Assembly: GCF_900100955.1 (NCBI RefSeq)
Contig: NZ_FNCC01000007.1
Location: 62,001 to 126,000, forward strand
Source: Lentzea fradiae
GTDB lineage: Bacteria; Actinomycetota; Actinomycetes; Mycobacteriales; Pseudonocardiaceae
Direction of reading: 5' to 3'
DNA: 64,000 nt
In this document: positions 1-9,006 of the stretch, piece after piece
Layout of the letters: each line of letters begins with the position of its first letter
How positions within the stretch are numbered: position 1 is the first letter of the stretch
Program-made: the position numbers and the translations under genes
The notes under the pieces: generated by a model
Seen by the model: the letters and a program-made list of their open reading frames with translations, nothing else
Database searches by the model: none
Told to the model about the DNA's origin: nothing

Positions 1-91
1 ACGCGTCCACCTCGTCCTCGTTGTAGCCCCGCTTGCCAATCGGCGGCTTGCTGAACGCGACGTTGTGCACGTCAGCGGGGGTCAACGGCAT
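1..91 (-). CDS. wag31: DivIVA/Wag31 polar growth protein, N-terminus only
   Basis: The reverse strand encodes [17 protein letters not shown] and continues off the left edge. This is the conserved membrane-binding N-terminus of actinobacterial Wag31/DivIVA, which marks the poles and directs tip growth. Only about 30 residues are inside the window, so the coiled coil cannot be seen. The ATG is preceded by GAGAGGTGA at good spacing. It follows yggT and sepF in the same direction, as in other Actinobacteria, so it closes the dcw gene run. Identification from this short piece is firm because the N-terminus is highly conserved. Confidence 0.9.
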
Positions 92-139
92 CGGATCACC
101 TCTCGCACTCCTGGGCTGCGGTCATCCCACGGTTCCCCG

Positions 140-424
140 TCACCTGGGATCTGCGAATCGCATCAGAATGATAACGACCAGCCACAGCACAATAATCGAT
201 AGGTCCAGCCCGACGCCCCCGATCCGCACCGTCGGGATCACCCGACGGAGTAGAAGTACCGGGGGGTCGGTGACCGTGTAGACGGTCTCCAGCGTCACGG
301 CCACGCCACCGGCGGGGCGCCACTCCCTCGCGAACGTCCGGACCAGCTCGACCACGACACGCGCGGTCAGGAACAGGGAGAACGCGAAGAGCGCGTAGAA
401 GATGACGAGAAGGATCGGGTCCAC
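140..424 (-). CDS. YggT family small membrane protein
   Basis: A 94-residue protein with two hydrophobic segments (about residues 4-30 and 70-90) separated by a basic, proline-containing loop, the usual layout of YggT/YlmG proteins. In Actinobacteria this gene sits between sepF and wag31, as here, and it is thought to help organise division or membrane processes; the biochemical role is not established. The start is GTG. It begins 9 bases after the sepF stop and is probably co-transcribed with it. Assignment to the family is based on length, topology and position. Confidence 0.88.
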   Translation of the reverse strand: MDPILLVIFYALFAFSLFLTARVVVELVRTFAREWRPAGGVAVTLETVYTVTDPPVLLLRRVIPTVRIGGVGLDLSIIVLWLVVIILMRFADPR

Positions 425-433
425 GGCTCAACT

Positions 434-1087
434 CTAGCCGTGGTTCCCGAACCCGCCCTCGGCCAGCTTCCGCCGGTCCTCCGCGGTGACGTCGACATTG
501 GGGGGTGAGAGAAGGAACACCCTGCTGGTGATCTTGTCCATGGACCCGCGCAGAGCGAACGCGAGACCGGCCGAGAAGTCGACGAGACGCTTGGCGTCCG
601 CGTCGTCCATGTCGGTCAGGTTGAGGATCACCGGGGTGCCGTCCCGGTAGTGCTCCCCGATCGTGCGCGCCTCGCTGTAGTTGCGGGGGTGCAGCGTGGT
701 GATGCGCGCCATCGGGTTGCCCGCCGGCTCGGCGACCGGGCGCAGCCTGCTCACCGGCTCGCGCTGCGGCTCGACCGCCAGCGCACCGTGCACCGGCGCG
801 TCGGCGGCCCACCGGCGCGTGGCCGCGGGCGCGACGCCGGGGCGCCGCGTCTCGGGCTCGTACTCGTCGGAGTCGTCGAGGTCGGACCGGTACCCGGAGC
901 TCTGCAGCTCGGACCGGCCGGGCGGGAACACGCGGTTGCGCCGCGGGTACGGGTCGTAGTCGTCGGCCTCGGGGTACTCGGACCGGTAGTCGCCGTAGCG
1001 ACCGCGCTCGTCGTCGTAGCCCGGGTCGTCTGCGTACTCGGCGGGGACCATCCCGAAGTAGGCCTTCAGCTTGTGCAAAGCGCTCAT
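434..1087 (-). CDS. sepF: SepF, FtsZ-ring membrane anchor
   Basis: A 217-residue protein starting MSALHKLKAYFGM, an amphipathic N-terminal helix that anchors SepF to the membrane. A long acidic, Arg/Tyr/Pro-rich linker (about 20-110) follows, then the conserved SepF domain (ARITTLHPRNYSEARTIGE through DFSAGL and KITSRVFLLSP) that binds the FtsZ C-terminal peptide. The start was chosen at the ATG behind GGAGGGG rather than an upstream in-frame ATG without a good ribosome site. In Actinobacteria, which lack FtsA and ZipA, SepF is the main FtsZ membrane tether. It lies between yggT and the PLP-binding protein gene, its standard place. Confidence 0.93.
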   Translation of the reverse strand: MSALHKLKAYFGMVPAEYADDPGYDDERGRYGDYRSEYPEADDYDPYPRRNRVFPPGRSELQSSGYRSDLDDSDEYEPETRRPGVAPAATRRWAADAPVHGALAVEPQREPVSRLRPVAEPAGNPMARITTLHPRNYSEARTIGEHYRDGTPVILNLTDMDDADAKRLVDFSAGLAFALRGSMDKITSRVFLLSPPNVDVTAEDRRKLAEGGFGNHG

Positions 1088-1154
1088 TCCAGCCCCTCCT
1101 CGGCGGTTCCCCACTCTAGGGACGGTGCGGACGGTCCCGAGGTTCCCGACAACC

Positions 1155-1853
1155 CTATGGCGAGGTTAGTCGCCGGTTGCCGAGCAACGCCGTTCCGACA
1201 CGCACGCAGGTGGATCCGTGCGATATGGCATCTTCCAGGTCGTTGCTCATTCCCGCAGACACACCGACAGCAGTGGGATGATCATCACGCAAGCCTGATA
1301 CCACGGAAGCCAACGCCTCAAACGCCCTTGCCGGCTTCATCGTGAGAGGCGCGACCGTCATCGCCCCCCGAAGAATAAGATCACCCGATCGTGTGATCAC
1401 GCCAGCGAGTTCCGGAACATCCTCCACCGGACACCCCCCGCGCGACACGTCCCCGTCGATGCTGACCTGCAGCAACACGTCCAGCTTCGTCCCCGCGGCC
1501 CGCGCCGCTTTCGCGAGCGCCTCGGCCAGCCGGACGCTGTCGACGGAGTCGACCTGATCGGCCCACTCGACAACGGACTTCGCCTTGTTCCGCTGCAACC
1601 GCCCGACCATGTGCCATCTCGCTTCTTCGAGATGTCTCAATTGGCGGACCTTCGCACTCGCTTCCTGATCCCGGTTTTCCGCGAAGTGCCGCAACCCGAG
1701 CTCATAAAGGATCTCGACATCGCTCGCGGGCCAGGTTTTCGTCACCGCGAGCAACATCACCTCGTCCCGTCTCCGCCCCGACGCCGCACAGGCCAGAGCG
1801 ATCCGTTCCTCGACCTCGGCGAGGTTCTCCGCGATCTCCGAGGCCCGGCTCAC
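1155..1853 (-). CDS. PLP homeostasis protein (YggS/PLPBP family)
   Basis: A 232-residue alanine-racemase-like TIM-barrel protein without a second domain. The pyridoxal-phosphate lysine lies in LLAVTKTWPAS near the N-terminus, and the motifs NRDQEASAKV, WHMVGRLQRNKAK and MSNDLEDAI are all present (family: HFGENYVQE, WHFIGHLQ..K, GMSxDxExAI). Members bind PLP and keep its free level balanced; no enzymatic activity is known. The GTG start overlaps the stop of the upstream gene as GTGA, which sets the start and indicates translational coupling. The gene is regularly found between ylmD and sepF in Actinobacteria. Confidence 0.92.
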   Translation of the reverse strand: MSRASEIAENLAEVEERIALACAASGRRRDEVMLLAVTKTWPASDVEILYELGLRHFAENRDQEASAKVRQLRHLEEARWHMVGRLQRNKAKSVVEWADQVDSVDSVRLAEALAKAARAAGTKLDVLLQVSIDGDVSRGGCPVEDVPELAGVITRSGDLILRGAMTVAPLTMKPARAFEALASVVSGLRDDHPTAVGVSAGMSNDLEDAISHGSTCVRVGTALLGNRRLTSP

Positions 1854-2554
1854 GACTCGACCCAGACGACCGAGGCGAGCCGCCCCGTGGGCGCCTCCCG
1901 CCGATGGCTGAACAGGTCCTTCTCCTCGAACGTGCAGCGCGGGTCCACCCCGATCTTGCCCACCCCGGCACTGGCCAGCTGGTTCCACAACCCGGCCCGC
2001 AGATCAAGCCCAGGCGTCCCCCGCCGCGTCTTGGACGCACTGCCAGGCAGGTGCTTCTCCACGTCTTTCTGCATGTCAGCGGGCACCTCGTAACACTCCC
2101 CGCACACCGACGGCCCGAGCAGAACCTCGATCCGCCCCAACTCGGCGCCCAACGCCATCATCGCCTTGAGCGCCTCGACGACGACCCCGACACGGGCCCC
2201 GACACGCCCGGCGTGCACAGCCCCGACCACACCGGCCTCGGCATCACCGAGCAGTACGGGCACGCAGTCAGCCGTCAACACGACAAGCCCCAACCCAGGC
2301 TGTTTCGTCACAACAGCATCAGTGGCCTCAAGCGCCTCCGCCCGAGGCCCGTCCACAGTGGCGACGGTCCGCCCGTGCACCTGCTCCATCCACACGAGAC
2401 GATCAGCGGAAAGCCCGATCCCCTCGGCAAGCCGAACCCGGTTGGCCTCGACCGCCTCGAGGTCGTCCCCCACATGATCCCCGAGGTTGAACGACGAGAA
2501 GGGCCCTTTGGACACGCCACCGGCGCGGGTGGTGACTACACGACGAATGCGCAC
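1850..2554 (-). CDS. pgeF: YlmD/PgeF family purine nucleoside phosphorylase-laccase (Cu-oxidase_4)
   Basis: A 234-residue Cu-oxidase_4 domain protein. Family members such as YlmD, YfiH and LACC1 act on purine nucleosides, and E. coli PgeF edits misincorporated serine from peptidoglycan precursors, which fits the wall-synthesis context. Metal-site motifs are visible: MEQVHG, TADCVPVLLGD with the cysteine, VGAVHAGR with the histidine, and LGPSVCGECYEVP. The start is GTG behind GGGTGG. It follows ftsZ after a terminator-like hairpin and is coupled to the PLP-binding protein gene by a 4-base overlap. Which substrate it uses in this organism cannot be told from sequence. Confidence 0.88.
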   Translation of the reverse strand: MRIRRVVTTRAGGVSKGPFSSFNLGDHVGDDLEAVEANRVRLAEGIGLSADRLVWMEQVHGRTVATVDGPRAEALEATDAVVTKQPGLGLVVLTADCVPVLLGDAEAGVVGAVHAGRVGARVGVVVEALKAMMALGAELGRIEVLLGPSVCGECYEVPADMQKDVEKHLPGSASKTRRGTPGLDLRAGLWNQLASAGVGKIGVDPRCTFEEKDLFSHRREAPTGRLASVVWVES

Positions 2555-2683
2555 GACACCACCCTAGTTCGACCCGCACTCCCACCCACGCCCACCGGCC
2601 CAGGAAGCCCGGGCACGACGCGAAGCCGAGCAGTCCCGGGCAATGCGAGGCGCAAGCGACCGCAGGCGTGCCCCCGAACGAAA

Positions 2684-2716
2684 GACCCCCTGAGCCCAAA
2701 CGCTGCCCAGGGGGTC
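2684..2716 (-). terminator. Hairpin terminator after ftsZ
   Basis: A perfect 9-bp stem (GACCCCCTG paired with CAGGGGGTC) with a 15-base loop, followed on the minus strand by TTTCGTT. It lies about 50 bases past the ftsZ stop, before ylmD. It could end or attenuate ftsZ transcription so that the downstream ylmD-sepF-wag31 genes need their own promoter. Confidence 0.7.
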
Positions 2717-2765
2717 CGACAAGATCATCCCCCGCCACAACGCCGAGGTCAGACCGGCAAAATCC

Positions 2766-4139
2766 TCACCGCCGCATGAACGGCGGCACATCCACCTCGT
2801 CATCAGGGTCGTCCGTGACCGGCACAGGCCGGGAAGGCAACGACCCGTTCTGCGGAGAAAGCGACCGAGGCACAGAGGGCACGTACCCGTTCCCCTGTCC
2901 AGGAGAGGACTGAGGCGGCACAGAACTGGGCGGAGTCTGCCGAACCTCGTGCTGGGAAACCGGCGGAGCCTGGTGGACCGGCGGAGCCTGGTGAACAGGC
3001 GCCTGCCCGGCATGCCCCTGACCAACGGGAGCCTGCGAAACCGGGGCCTGCCCCACAGGAGCCTGAGAAACCGGCGCCTGGGAAACCGGAGCCGCACCAT
3101 GCGAAGGCGCGGCCGAGCCGGCCGCGATCGGCCCGGCAGAAGCCCGAGGCGGCGAAGACAACGCCGTCGGCTCCAGCTTCTTGTGCGTCGGCCCCCCACC
3201 GTCGAACCCGGCCGCGATCACAGTGACCCTGACCTCGTCACCCAGCGAGTCGTCGATCACCGTACCGAAGATGATGTTCGCATCCGGGTGCGCGGCTTCC
3301 TGCACCAACGAAGCGGACTCGTTGATCTCGAAGAGCCCCAGGTCGGAGCCACCGGCGATGGAGAGCAGCACCCCGTGCGCCCCCTCCATCGAGGCTTCGA
3401 GCAGTGGCGAGTTGATCGCCTTCTGCGCGGCCTGGACGGCCCGGCCCTCGCCTCTCGCCGACCCGATGCCCATCAACGCCGATCCCGCGCCGGACATGAC
3501 CGACTTGACGTCGGCGAAGTCCAGGTTGATCAGACCGGGGGTCGTGATCAGGTCGGTGATGCCCTGGACACCGGAGAGGAGCACCTCGTCGGCGGAGCGG
3601 AAGGCGTCCATGAGGCTGACGCCGATGTCGCCGAGCTGAAGGAGGCGGTCGTTCGGGATGACGATCAGCGTGTCGCACTCGTTGCGCAGCGCCTGGATGC
3701 CGTCCTCGGCCTGCTTGGCGCGGCGCTTGCCCTCGAACGAGAACGGGCGGGTGACGACACCGATGGTGAGCGCGCCGAGCTTGCGGGCGATGGAGGCCAC
3801 GACGGGCGCGCCGCCGGTGCCGGTGCCGCCGCCCTCGCCGGCGGTCACGAAGACCATGTCGGCCCCCTTGAGGACCTCCTCGATCTCCTCCCGGTGGTCC
3901 TCGGCGGCCTTGTGCCCGACCTCGGGGTTCGCACCCGCACCGAGGCCGCGCGTGAGCTCACGGCCGATGTCGAGCTTGACGTCGGCATCAGACATCAGCA
4001 GGGCCTGTGCGTCGGTGTTCACCGCGATGAACTCGACACCCTTGAGCCCGACCTCGATCATGCGGTTGACGGCGTTGACGCCGCCACCACCGATGCCGAC
4101 GACCTTGATCACCGCGAGGTAGTTGTGCGGGGGCGTCAT
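2766..4139 (-). CDS. ftsZ: Cell division protein FtsZ
   Basis: A 457-residue tubulin-like GTPase that forms the Z ring. The tubulin signature GGGTGTG is at residues 103-109, the T7 loop is present ([11 protein letters not shown]), and the extreme C-terminus is the conserved peptide DVPPFMRR that binds SepF. The C-terminal linker is odd: about residues 350-400 consist of near-perfect repeats of [10 protein letters not shown] and APPVHQ. The ATG has AGGAAGG upstream. Unlike the usual actinobacterial order, ftsQ is not directly upstream. A 1.5-kb stretch with an opposite-strand lectin gene intervenes, so ftsZ must rely on promoters in the 330-bp region upstream of its start. Confidence 0.98.
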   Translation of the reverse strand: MTPPHNYLAVIKVVGIGGGGVNAVNRMIEVGLKGVEFIAVNTDAQALLMSDADVKLDIGRELTRGLGAGANPEVGHKAAEDHREEIEEVLKGADMVFVTAGEGGGTGTGGAPVVASIARKLGALTIGVVTRPFSFEGKRRAKQAEDGIQALRNECDTLIVIPNDRLLQLGDIGVSLMDAFRSADEVLLSGVQGITDLITTPGLINLDFADVKSVMSGAGSALMGIGSARGEGRAVQAAQKAINSPLLEASMEGAHGVLLSIAGGSDLGLFEINESASLVQEAAHPDANIIFGTVIDDSLGDEVRVTVIAAGFDGGGPTHKKLEPTALSSPPRASAGPIAAGSAAPSHGAAPVSQAPVSQAPVGQAPVSQAPVGQGHAGQAPVHQAPPVHQAPPVSQHEVRQTPPSSVPPQSSPGQGNGYVPSVPRSLSPQNGSLPSRPVPVTDDPDDEVDVPPFMRR

Positions 4140-4469
4140 CGGATCCGCCTTCCTGATCGTGGTCCGCGCTGTGGTGCTGGGTGAGGATGCACCCGGATTG
4201 AAGCTCTCAACCTCTCGGCGAGGTCCAGAGTTATGTCAACCCCGTATGTTCCTGCTGGACGGTAAGCACCGGCGGTGCGTCGGTCCAGCAGCCACGCCGT
4301 AGGGTCCCAACACTGTGCGCTACTACTCCCCGGTCGTGCCGTCAAGCAGTACGCACGGCATCAAGCACGGCGCACCACAAGCCTAGTCGGAACCCGATCG
4401 CGGAGATCGTCTCCCCCGCCCTTCCACACTTGCACACCGTTTCCGGTGTTCGGCGTTACGTTCCCGATC
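4140..4469. promoter_or_regulatory. Divergent intergenic region upstream of ftsZ and the lectin gene
   Basis: A 330-bp gap between two divergent genes. Because a strong terminator follows ftsQ, the ftsZ promoters must lie here. I cannot pick out a convincing -35/-10 pair with confidence; TTGCAC with weak downstream boxes occurs near 4431 in the lectin direction. No coding potential was seen. Confidence 0.4.
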
Positions 4470-5351
4470 ATGATGACCAAGATGCTGGGCGTCGCGCTGG
4501 CCGCGATCGCCCTGGGGGCAGTGACGGTCGCACCCGCGGGTGCGGCGCCGGAGGGCAACACGATCGTCGAGATCACGAACGTGGCCAACGGCCTGTGCCT
4601 GGACTCGGTCGCGCCGATCGAGCACCGCATGAGCATGAGCGCCTGCGCCGGAAGCGCGGCACAGCGGTTCGAACGGATTCCAGCATCCACGGGCGGCGGG
4701 TCCTACCTGCGCGGCATCGACGGCCACTGCGTCGGCGGCACCTACCTGCTGGTCGAGCAGCAGTGCGCGCGCACCGAGGCCGGCCAGCGCTTCCAAGAGC
4801 TTCCGGACGTGGACGGAACGGTGCGGCTGGCGACTACGACCGATGCCGGGACCAGGTTCGCCGACACGTACTTCTACGAGGGCTACCGCGAAGTGATCAT
4901 GGCGACGGACGACTCCCCGGGACCGACCCGGCTCTGGGTGGTGCGCGAGGTCGGGGTGATGCCGCCACCGCAGCTCGGGAGCGTGGTCAAGCTGAGATCC
5001 GCGAGCAAGGGCACCTGCGTGGCGGAAGGCCAGGGGGAGTTCAACCTGTCGAAGCCGTGCGACATCGCGCCGGGGTTCGACCGGCTCGACACGGGCGACG
5101 GGCGGGTCGCCCTGCGCAGCCAGGAGAGCGGACGGTGCCTGCAACTGCTCCAGTTCCCCGAGACCCTGGTGCACCTCCGGCCCTGTGACCTCGCCTCGGA
5201 CGGCCAACTGTGGAAGCTCACCGGCGACGAACTGGACAACTACACGGTGGTGAACGGCGAGCAGTACCTGACGCCCTTCAACGGCCGGGTGATCGCCACG
5301 GAGAACTTTTCCCAGCACGTCCTGCAGCACTGGCAGCTGCTCCCCGCCTGA
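4470..5351 (+). CDS. Secreted ricin-type (beta-trefoil) lectin-like protein
   Basis: A 293-residue protein with an N-terminal signal peptide (MMTKMLGVALAAIALG, cleavage near APAGAAPEG). The rest reads as two ricin-type beta-trefoil units: repeated patterns of a Cys in NGLCLDS, GHCVGGTYL, KGTCVAEG and GRCLQLL, each followed by a hydrophobic aromatic turn such as QRFERI, QRFQEL, FDRLD and QLWKL. Such modules bind sugars and usually accompany secreted enzymes, but no catalytic domain is present. The start was placed at the paired ATG before the signal peptide, although the ribosome site is weak. It is encoded against the dcw genes and separates ftsQ from ftsZ. A carbohydrate ligand is inferred from the fold only. 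Confidence 0.75.
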   Translation: MMTKMLGVALAAIALGAVTVAPAGAAPEGNTIVEITNVANGLCLDSVAPIEHRMSMSACAGSAAQRFERIPASTGGGSYLRGIDGHCVGGTYLLVEQQCARTEAGQRFQELPDVDGTVRLATTTDAGTRFADTYFYEGYREVIMATDDSPGPTRLWVVREVGVMPPPQLGSVVKLRSASKGTCVAEGQGEFNLSKPCDIAPGFDRLDTGDGRVALRSQESGRCLQLLQFPETLVHLRPCDLASDGQLWKLTGDELDNYTVVNGEQYLTPFNGRVIATENFSQHVLQHWQLLPA

Positions 5352-5510
5352 CCGAGTGCACCCATCGGGTGAAAACGATCAAGGCGGCTAATGCCTCCCG
5401 GCAGAACCCGATGAACACGGCAGTCGTTCATCAACCTGGAGGCCCGTCTTGGCACCCGCATCCGCGTCCGTGCGCTCGCTCGTGATCGACGCGATCGTCC
5501 TGGAACTCGT

Positions 5511-5538
5511 CACGAGCAGGCCGGGAAGCCTGCTCGTG
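5511..5538 (+). terminator. Hairpin downstream of lectin gene
   Basis: A perfect 11-bp stem (CACGAGCAGGC with GCCTGCTCGTG) and a 6-base loop, about 160 bases past the lectin stop. There is no T tract, so the terminator role is inferred from stem strength and position. The rest of the 368-bp gap between the lectin stop and ftsQ holds no convincing gene. Confidence 0.5.
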
Positions 5539-5678
5539 CGAGCGGTGAGAGCGTTGTCGAGGCGGAACGGGTGAGGGGGAGGAACATGAGCTGCCAGCCC
5601 GTCCCGCGCGCTTCGCACCCGCGAGTCCGCCGCTACCCCACGCCGTCACGGCCACCGAGGCCGCGACCCTGACCGCTG

Positions 5679-5703
5679 TCCGGTGACCACGGCGGTCACC
5701 GGA
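5679..5703 (-). terminator. Terminator after ftsQ
   Basis: A perfect 10-bp stem TCCGGTGACC/GGTCACCGGA with a 5-base loop, starting 16 bases after the ftsQ stop codon. Its position at the end of the murE-ftsQ run suggests it terminates that operon and isolates ftsZ from read-through. Confidence 0.65.
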
Positions 5704-5719
5704 GCAGAGCGCGAAGAAC

Positions 5720-6469
5720 TCAGGACACGGTCGCCAGGTCGGGCGCCGACACGTCGTACGTCGTGCCCGGCCTGGTCAGCAGCACGAGCAGCACCGCCGC
5801 CTTGCGCGGCGTGTTCTCCGAGCTGCCCCACCGCACCACGCGGTCCCCGGTCAGCGTCACCTTCACGTCGGCACCGGACGTCGCCGCCACCGACACGACC
5901 TCGGGCCGCAGCTTCTCCGGCAGCTCGTTCACGACGCCCACCACGGCGCGGGTCGCCGCGTCCGCGGGCGACGGTGCCGCCAGCACCAGCTCGGGCACGC
6001 CCGGTGCGGGGGTCGGCAGGACCGCGTAGTCCTTGCCGGTCGCGTCGACCAGGTGGAAGCCGTCCGGCAGCTTCACCGAGCCGACCGGGACGCGTTCGGT
6101 CACCAGCAGCTGGACGGTGCCGGGCAGCTGGCGTTCCACCTCCACGGCGGCCACGCGCGGCAGGGCGGCCACGCGGTCGTGGATGGCGTCGAGGTCCAGG
6201 CGCACCAGCGGGGAGCCCGGGGGGATGGCCGCGGCGGTGCGGACCTCGTCCTCGGTCAGCACCACGGAGCCGCGGACGTCCACCTCGCCGACGCCCAGCA
6301 TCGGCGTGAAGTAGACGCAGTAGCCCAGGCCCACCACGGTGAGCACGGACAGGAGCGCGACCAGGCGGCGGCGCAGGATGATCCTGCGCCGCGCCCGGTA
6401 CTCGGCGCTCTTCGGTCTCCGGTTCGCGGGACGCGTGCGCGTGGACCTGCCACGAACCGGGGCGCTCAT
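5720..6469 (-). CDS. ftsQ: Cell division protein FtsQ
   Basis: A 249-residue bitopic membrane protein: basic cytoplasmic N-terminus (1-33), one transmembrane helix (about 34-55, [19 protein letters not shown]), POTRA domain ([18 protein letters not shown]) and the FtsQ/DivIB beta domain ending in [13 protein letters not shown]. It links FtsL/FtsB to FtsW/FtsI at the septum. The ATG overlaps the murC stop as ATGA, indicating translational coupling. It is the last gene of the murE-to-ftsQ run and is followed by a strong hairpin rather than by ftsZ, which is unusual. Confidence 0.95.
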   Translation of the reverse strand: MSAPVRGRSTRTRPANRRPKSAEYRARRRIILRRRLVALLSVLTVVGLGYCVYFTPMLGVGEVDVRGSVVLTEDEVRTAAAIPPGSPLVRLDLDAIHDRVAALPRVAAVEVERQLPGTVQLLVTERVPVGSVKLPDGFHLVDATGKDYAVLPTPAPGVPELVLAAPSPADAATRAVVGVVNELPEKLRPEVVSVAATSGADVKVTLTGDRVVRWGSSENTPRKAAVLLVLLTRPGTTYDVSAPDLATVS

Positions 6470-7869
6470 GCCTGCTCTTCGCCCGACGGCGCCCGCTCGC
6501 CCGCCGACAGCGCGCTGACGATCTCGGGGCCGAGCATCGTGACGTCACCGGCGCCCATGGTGATCACCAGGTCGCCGTCGCGGACGAGGCCCGCCACCAG
6601 GGCCGGCACGCGGTCGAACGACGGCTCGTAGTGCACCGAGGCGGTGACCTGCTCGGCGATCAGGCCGCCGGTCACGCCGGGCTCGGGTTCCTCGCGGGCC
6701 CCGTACACGTCGAGCACGACGACCTCGTCCGCCAGGGACAACGCGGCGGCGAACTCCGTGGCGAACGTGCGGGTGCGTGAGTACAGGTGCGGCTGGAACA
6801 CCACGACGACGCGGCCCGCTCCCGCGACCGGGCGGGCGGCGCGCAACTGTGCGTCGACCTCGGTCGGGTGGTGCGCGTAGTCGTCGTAGACCGACACGCC
6901 ACCGGCGCGGCCCTTGAACTCGAACCGGCGCCGCACGCCGCCGAACGCCGCCAGCCCCTCCAGCAGGCCCGCCTGGTCCGCGCCCAGCTCCAGCCCCGCC
7001 AGCAGGGCCGCCACGGCGTTCAACGCCATGTGCTCGCCCGGCACGGACACCTTCACCTCGACCACGACGCCGTCGATCTCGACCGACGCCAGGCCACCGG
7101 TCTCCAGCGGCTTGTAGTCGACGAGACGCGCGTCCGCGGCGGTGCGGCCGTACTCGCGCACGCGGATGCCGCGCGCACGGGCCTCGGCGACCAGCCGGGC
7201 GGCACCGGGATCGTCCACACAGGACACCAGGACGCCGCCGGGCACGATCCGCTCCAGGAACGAGTCGAACACGGCCGTGTAAGCCTCGACGGTGCCGTGG
7301 TGGTCGAGGTGGTCCGCCTCGACGTTCGTCACGACGGCGACCGACGGCGAGAAGAACAGGAACGAGCCGTCGGACTCGTCCGCCTCCGCCACGAACACGC
7401 CACCGGTGCCCTGGTGGGCGTTGGCGCCGGACTCGTTCAGGTCACCACCGATCGCGAACGACGGGTCCACCCGGCAGTGCTGCAACGCGACCGTCAGCAT
7501 CGACGTGGTCGACGTCTTGCCGTGAGTTCCCGCGACGCAGACGACGCGGTGGTCCTCCATCAGCGCGGCGAGCGCCTCGGCGCGGCGCAGCACCGTGATG
7601 CCCCGCTCGCGCGCCGCCGCGTACTCCGGGTTCGTGTCCCTGATCGCGGTGGACACCACGACCTCGGTCGGGCCGCCGACGAGCTGGCCGAGGTTCGCCG
7701 CGTCGTGCCCGACGGCGATCCGGGCGCCCTGGGCGCGCAGCGCCAGCACGGTCCGCGAGTCCTTGGCGTCCGACCCGGACACCTGCACGCCGCGGGCCAG
7801 CAGGATTCTCGCGATGCCGCTCATGCCGGCACCCCCGATGCCGACGAGGTGAACGCGTTCGAGGCTCAT
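6466..7869 (-). CDS. murC: UDP-N-acetylmuramate--L-alanine ligase MurC
   Basis: A 467-residue Mur ligase that adds L-Ala to UDP-MurNAc, the first cytoplasmic peptide step. The N-terminal Rossmann part begins [18 protein letters not shown], the ATP-binding P-loop is [11 protein letters not shown], and [10 protein letters not shown] in the C-terminal domain is the MurC hallmark. The start overlaps the murG stop (ATGA) and its own stop overlaps ftsQ, so three genes are translationally coupled. Length and motifs are normal for the family. Confidence 0.97.
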   Translation of the reverse strand: MSLERVHLVGIGGAGMSGIARILLARGVQVSGSDAKDSRTVLALRAQGARIAVGHDAANLGQLVGGPTEVVVSTAIRDTNPEYAAARERGITVLRRAEALAALMEDHRVVCVAGTHGKTSTTSMLTVALQHCRVDPSFAIGGDLNESGANAHQGTGGVFVAEADESDGSFLFFSPSVAVVTNVEADHLDHHGTVEAYTAVFDSFLERIVPGGVLVSCVDDPGAARLVAEARARGIRVREYGRTAADARLVDYKPLETGGLASVEIDGVVVEVKVSVPGEHMALNAVAALLAGLELGADQAGLLEGLAAFGGVRRRFEFKGRAGGVSVYDDYAHHPTEVDAQLRAARPVAGAGRVVVVFQPHLYSRTRTFATEFAAALSLADEVVVLDVYGAREEPEPGVTGGLIAEQVTASVHYEPSFDRVPALVAGLVRDGDLVITMGAGDVTMLGPEIVSALSAGERAPSGEEQA

Positions 7870-8969
7870 TTCTTGATCACATCCAGGACTGTGCGGGCCA
7901 GGACCTCGTCCGCCTCGCGCCGGCCGGTGCCGAGCGTCGCCGCGGACATCTGCGCCAGCCGGTTGCGGTCGGCCATCAGCGGCACGACGAGGGACGCGAC
8001 CTTCTGCGGCGTCAGCTCGTCGTCCGGCACCAGCAGGCCACCACCGGCGGAGACCACGGGACCGGCGTTCAGCGCCTGCTCACCGTTGCCGATGGGCAGC
8101 GGCACGAACACCGCGGGCAGGCCGACGGCCGAGACCTCGGCGACGGTCATCGCACCGGAACGGCACAGCACGGCGTCCGCCGCGGCGTACGCGTAGTCCA
8201 TGCGCTCCAGGTACGGCACCGTCACGTACGGCGGACGGCCCGGAACCTGTTGCACCGCAACGGAGTTCTTCGGCCCGTACGCGTGCAGCACGCCGACGCC
8301 GGCACGGGCGAACTCGGCCGCCACGGGTGCCACGGCCTCGTTGATCGACCGCGCGCCCTGCGAGCCGCCGAACACCAGCAGCGTCGGGGCGTGCGGGTCG
8401 AGGCCGAAGAACCGGCGGGCCTCGGCGCGCAGCGCGGCGCGGTCGAGCGACGTGATCGACTGGCGCAGCGGGATGCCGATGATCTGCGCGTCGGACAGGC
8501 CGGAGTCCGGCACGGCCGCCGCGACGTGCTCGGCGAACTTGGCGCCGACCTTGTTCGCGAGACCGGCCTTGGCGTTGGCCTCGTGCACCACGATCGGCAC
8601 GCGGCCGCGGGCGGCCAGGTACGCGGGCAGCGCCACGTAGCCGCCGAACCCGACGACGACGTCCGCTCCGACGCGCTCCAGCACGTCGCGCGTCTGCTTC
8701 ACGGCGCCGCGCACGTTCAGCGGCAGCTTCAGCAGGTCGAGGGTGGGCTTGCGCGGCATCGGCACCGGCGGGATCAGCTCCAGCGGGTACCCGCGCGCCG
8801 GAACGATCTTGGTCTCCAGACCGCGCGACGTGCCGAGGGCGACGACGCGCGCGTCCGGTCGCAGCCGCATGACCGCGTCGGCCAGCGCCAGTGCCGGCTC
8901 GATGTGGCCGGCGGTGCCACCACCCGCGACCACGATGCACGGACCACTGGGGGCAGGGTGCCCGGTCAA
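7866..8969 (-). CDS. murG: MurG, lipid II-forming N-acetylglucosaminyltransferase
   Basis: A 367-residue GT28 glycosyltransferase that transfers GlcNAc to lipid I on the inner membrane face. The N-terminal glycine-rich loop reads [19 protein letters not shown], and the second nucleotide-sugar-binding half contains [16 protein letters not shown] and [24 protein letters not shown]. The start is a TTG six bases after GGAGG; upstream in-frame codons would run into ftsW and lack such a site. It overlaps murC by 4 bases and lies 37 bases after ftsW. Confidence 0.96.
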   Translation of the reverse strand: MTGHPAPSGPCIVVAGGGTAGHIEPALALADAVMRLRPDARVVALGTSRGLETKIVPARGYPLELIPPVPMPRKPTLDLLKLPLNVRGAVKQTRDVLERVGADVVVGFGGYVALPAYLAARGRVPIVVHEANAKAGLANKVGAKFAEHVAAAVPDSGLSDAQIIGIPLRQSITSLDRAALRAEARRFFGLDPHAPTLLVFGGSQGARSINEAVAPVAAEFARAGVGVLHAYGPKNSVAVQQVPGRPPYVTVPYLERMDYAYAAADAVLCRSGAMTVAEVSAVGLPAVFVPLPIGNGEQALNAGPVVSAGGGLLVPDDELTPQKVASLVVPLMADRNRLAQMSAATLGTGRREADEVLARTVLDVIKK

Positions 8970-9006
8970 GACTTGCCTCCGGATTTGTCGGCTCAGGATG
9001 TGTCGG

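Noticed and set aside
5449..5574. 41-codon TTG-started reading frame with GGAGG six bases upstream, between the lectin gene and ftsQ
   Set aside because: It contains the 11-bp hairpin assigned as a terminator, has no recognisable motif, and a TTG start for an isolated short peptide is weak evidence.
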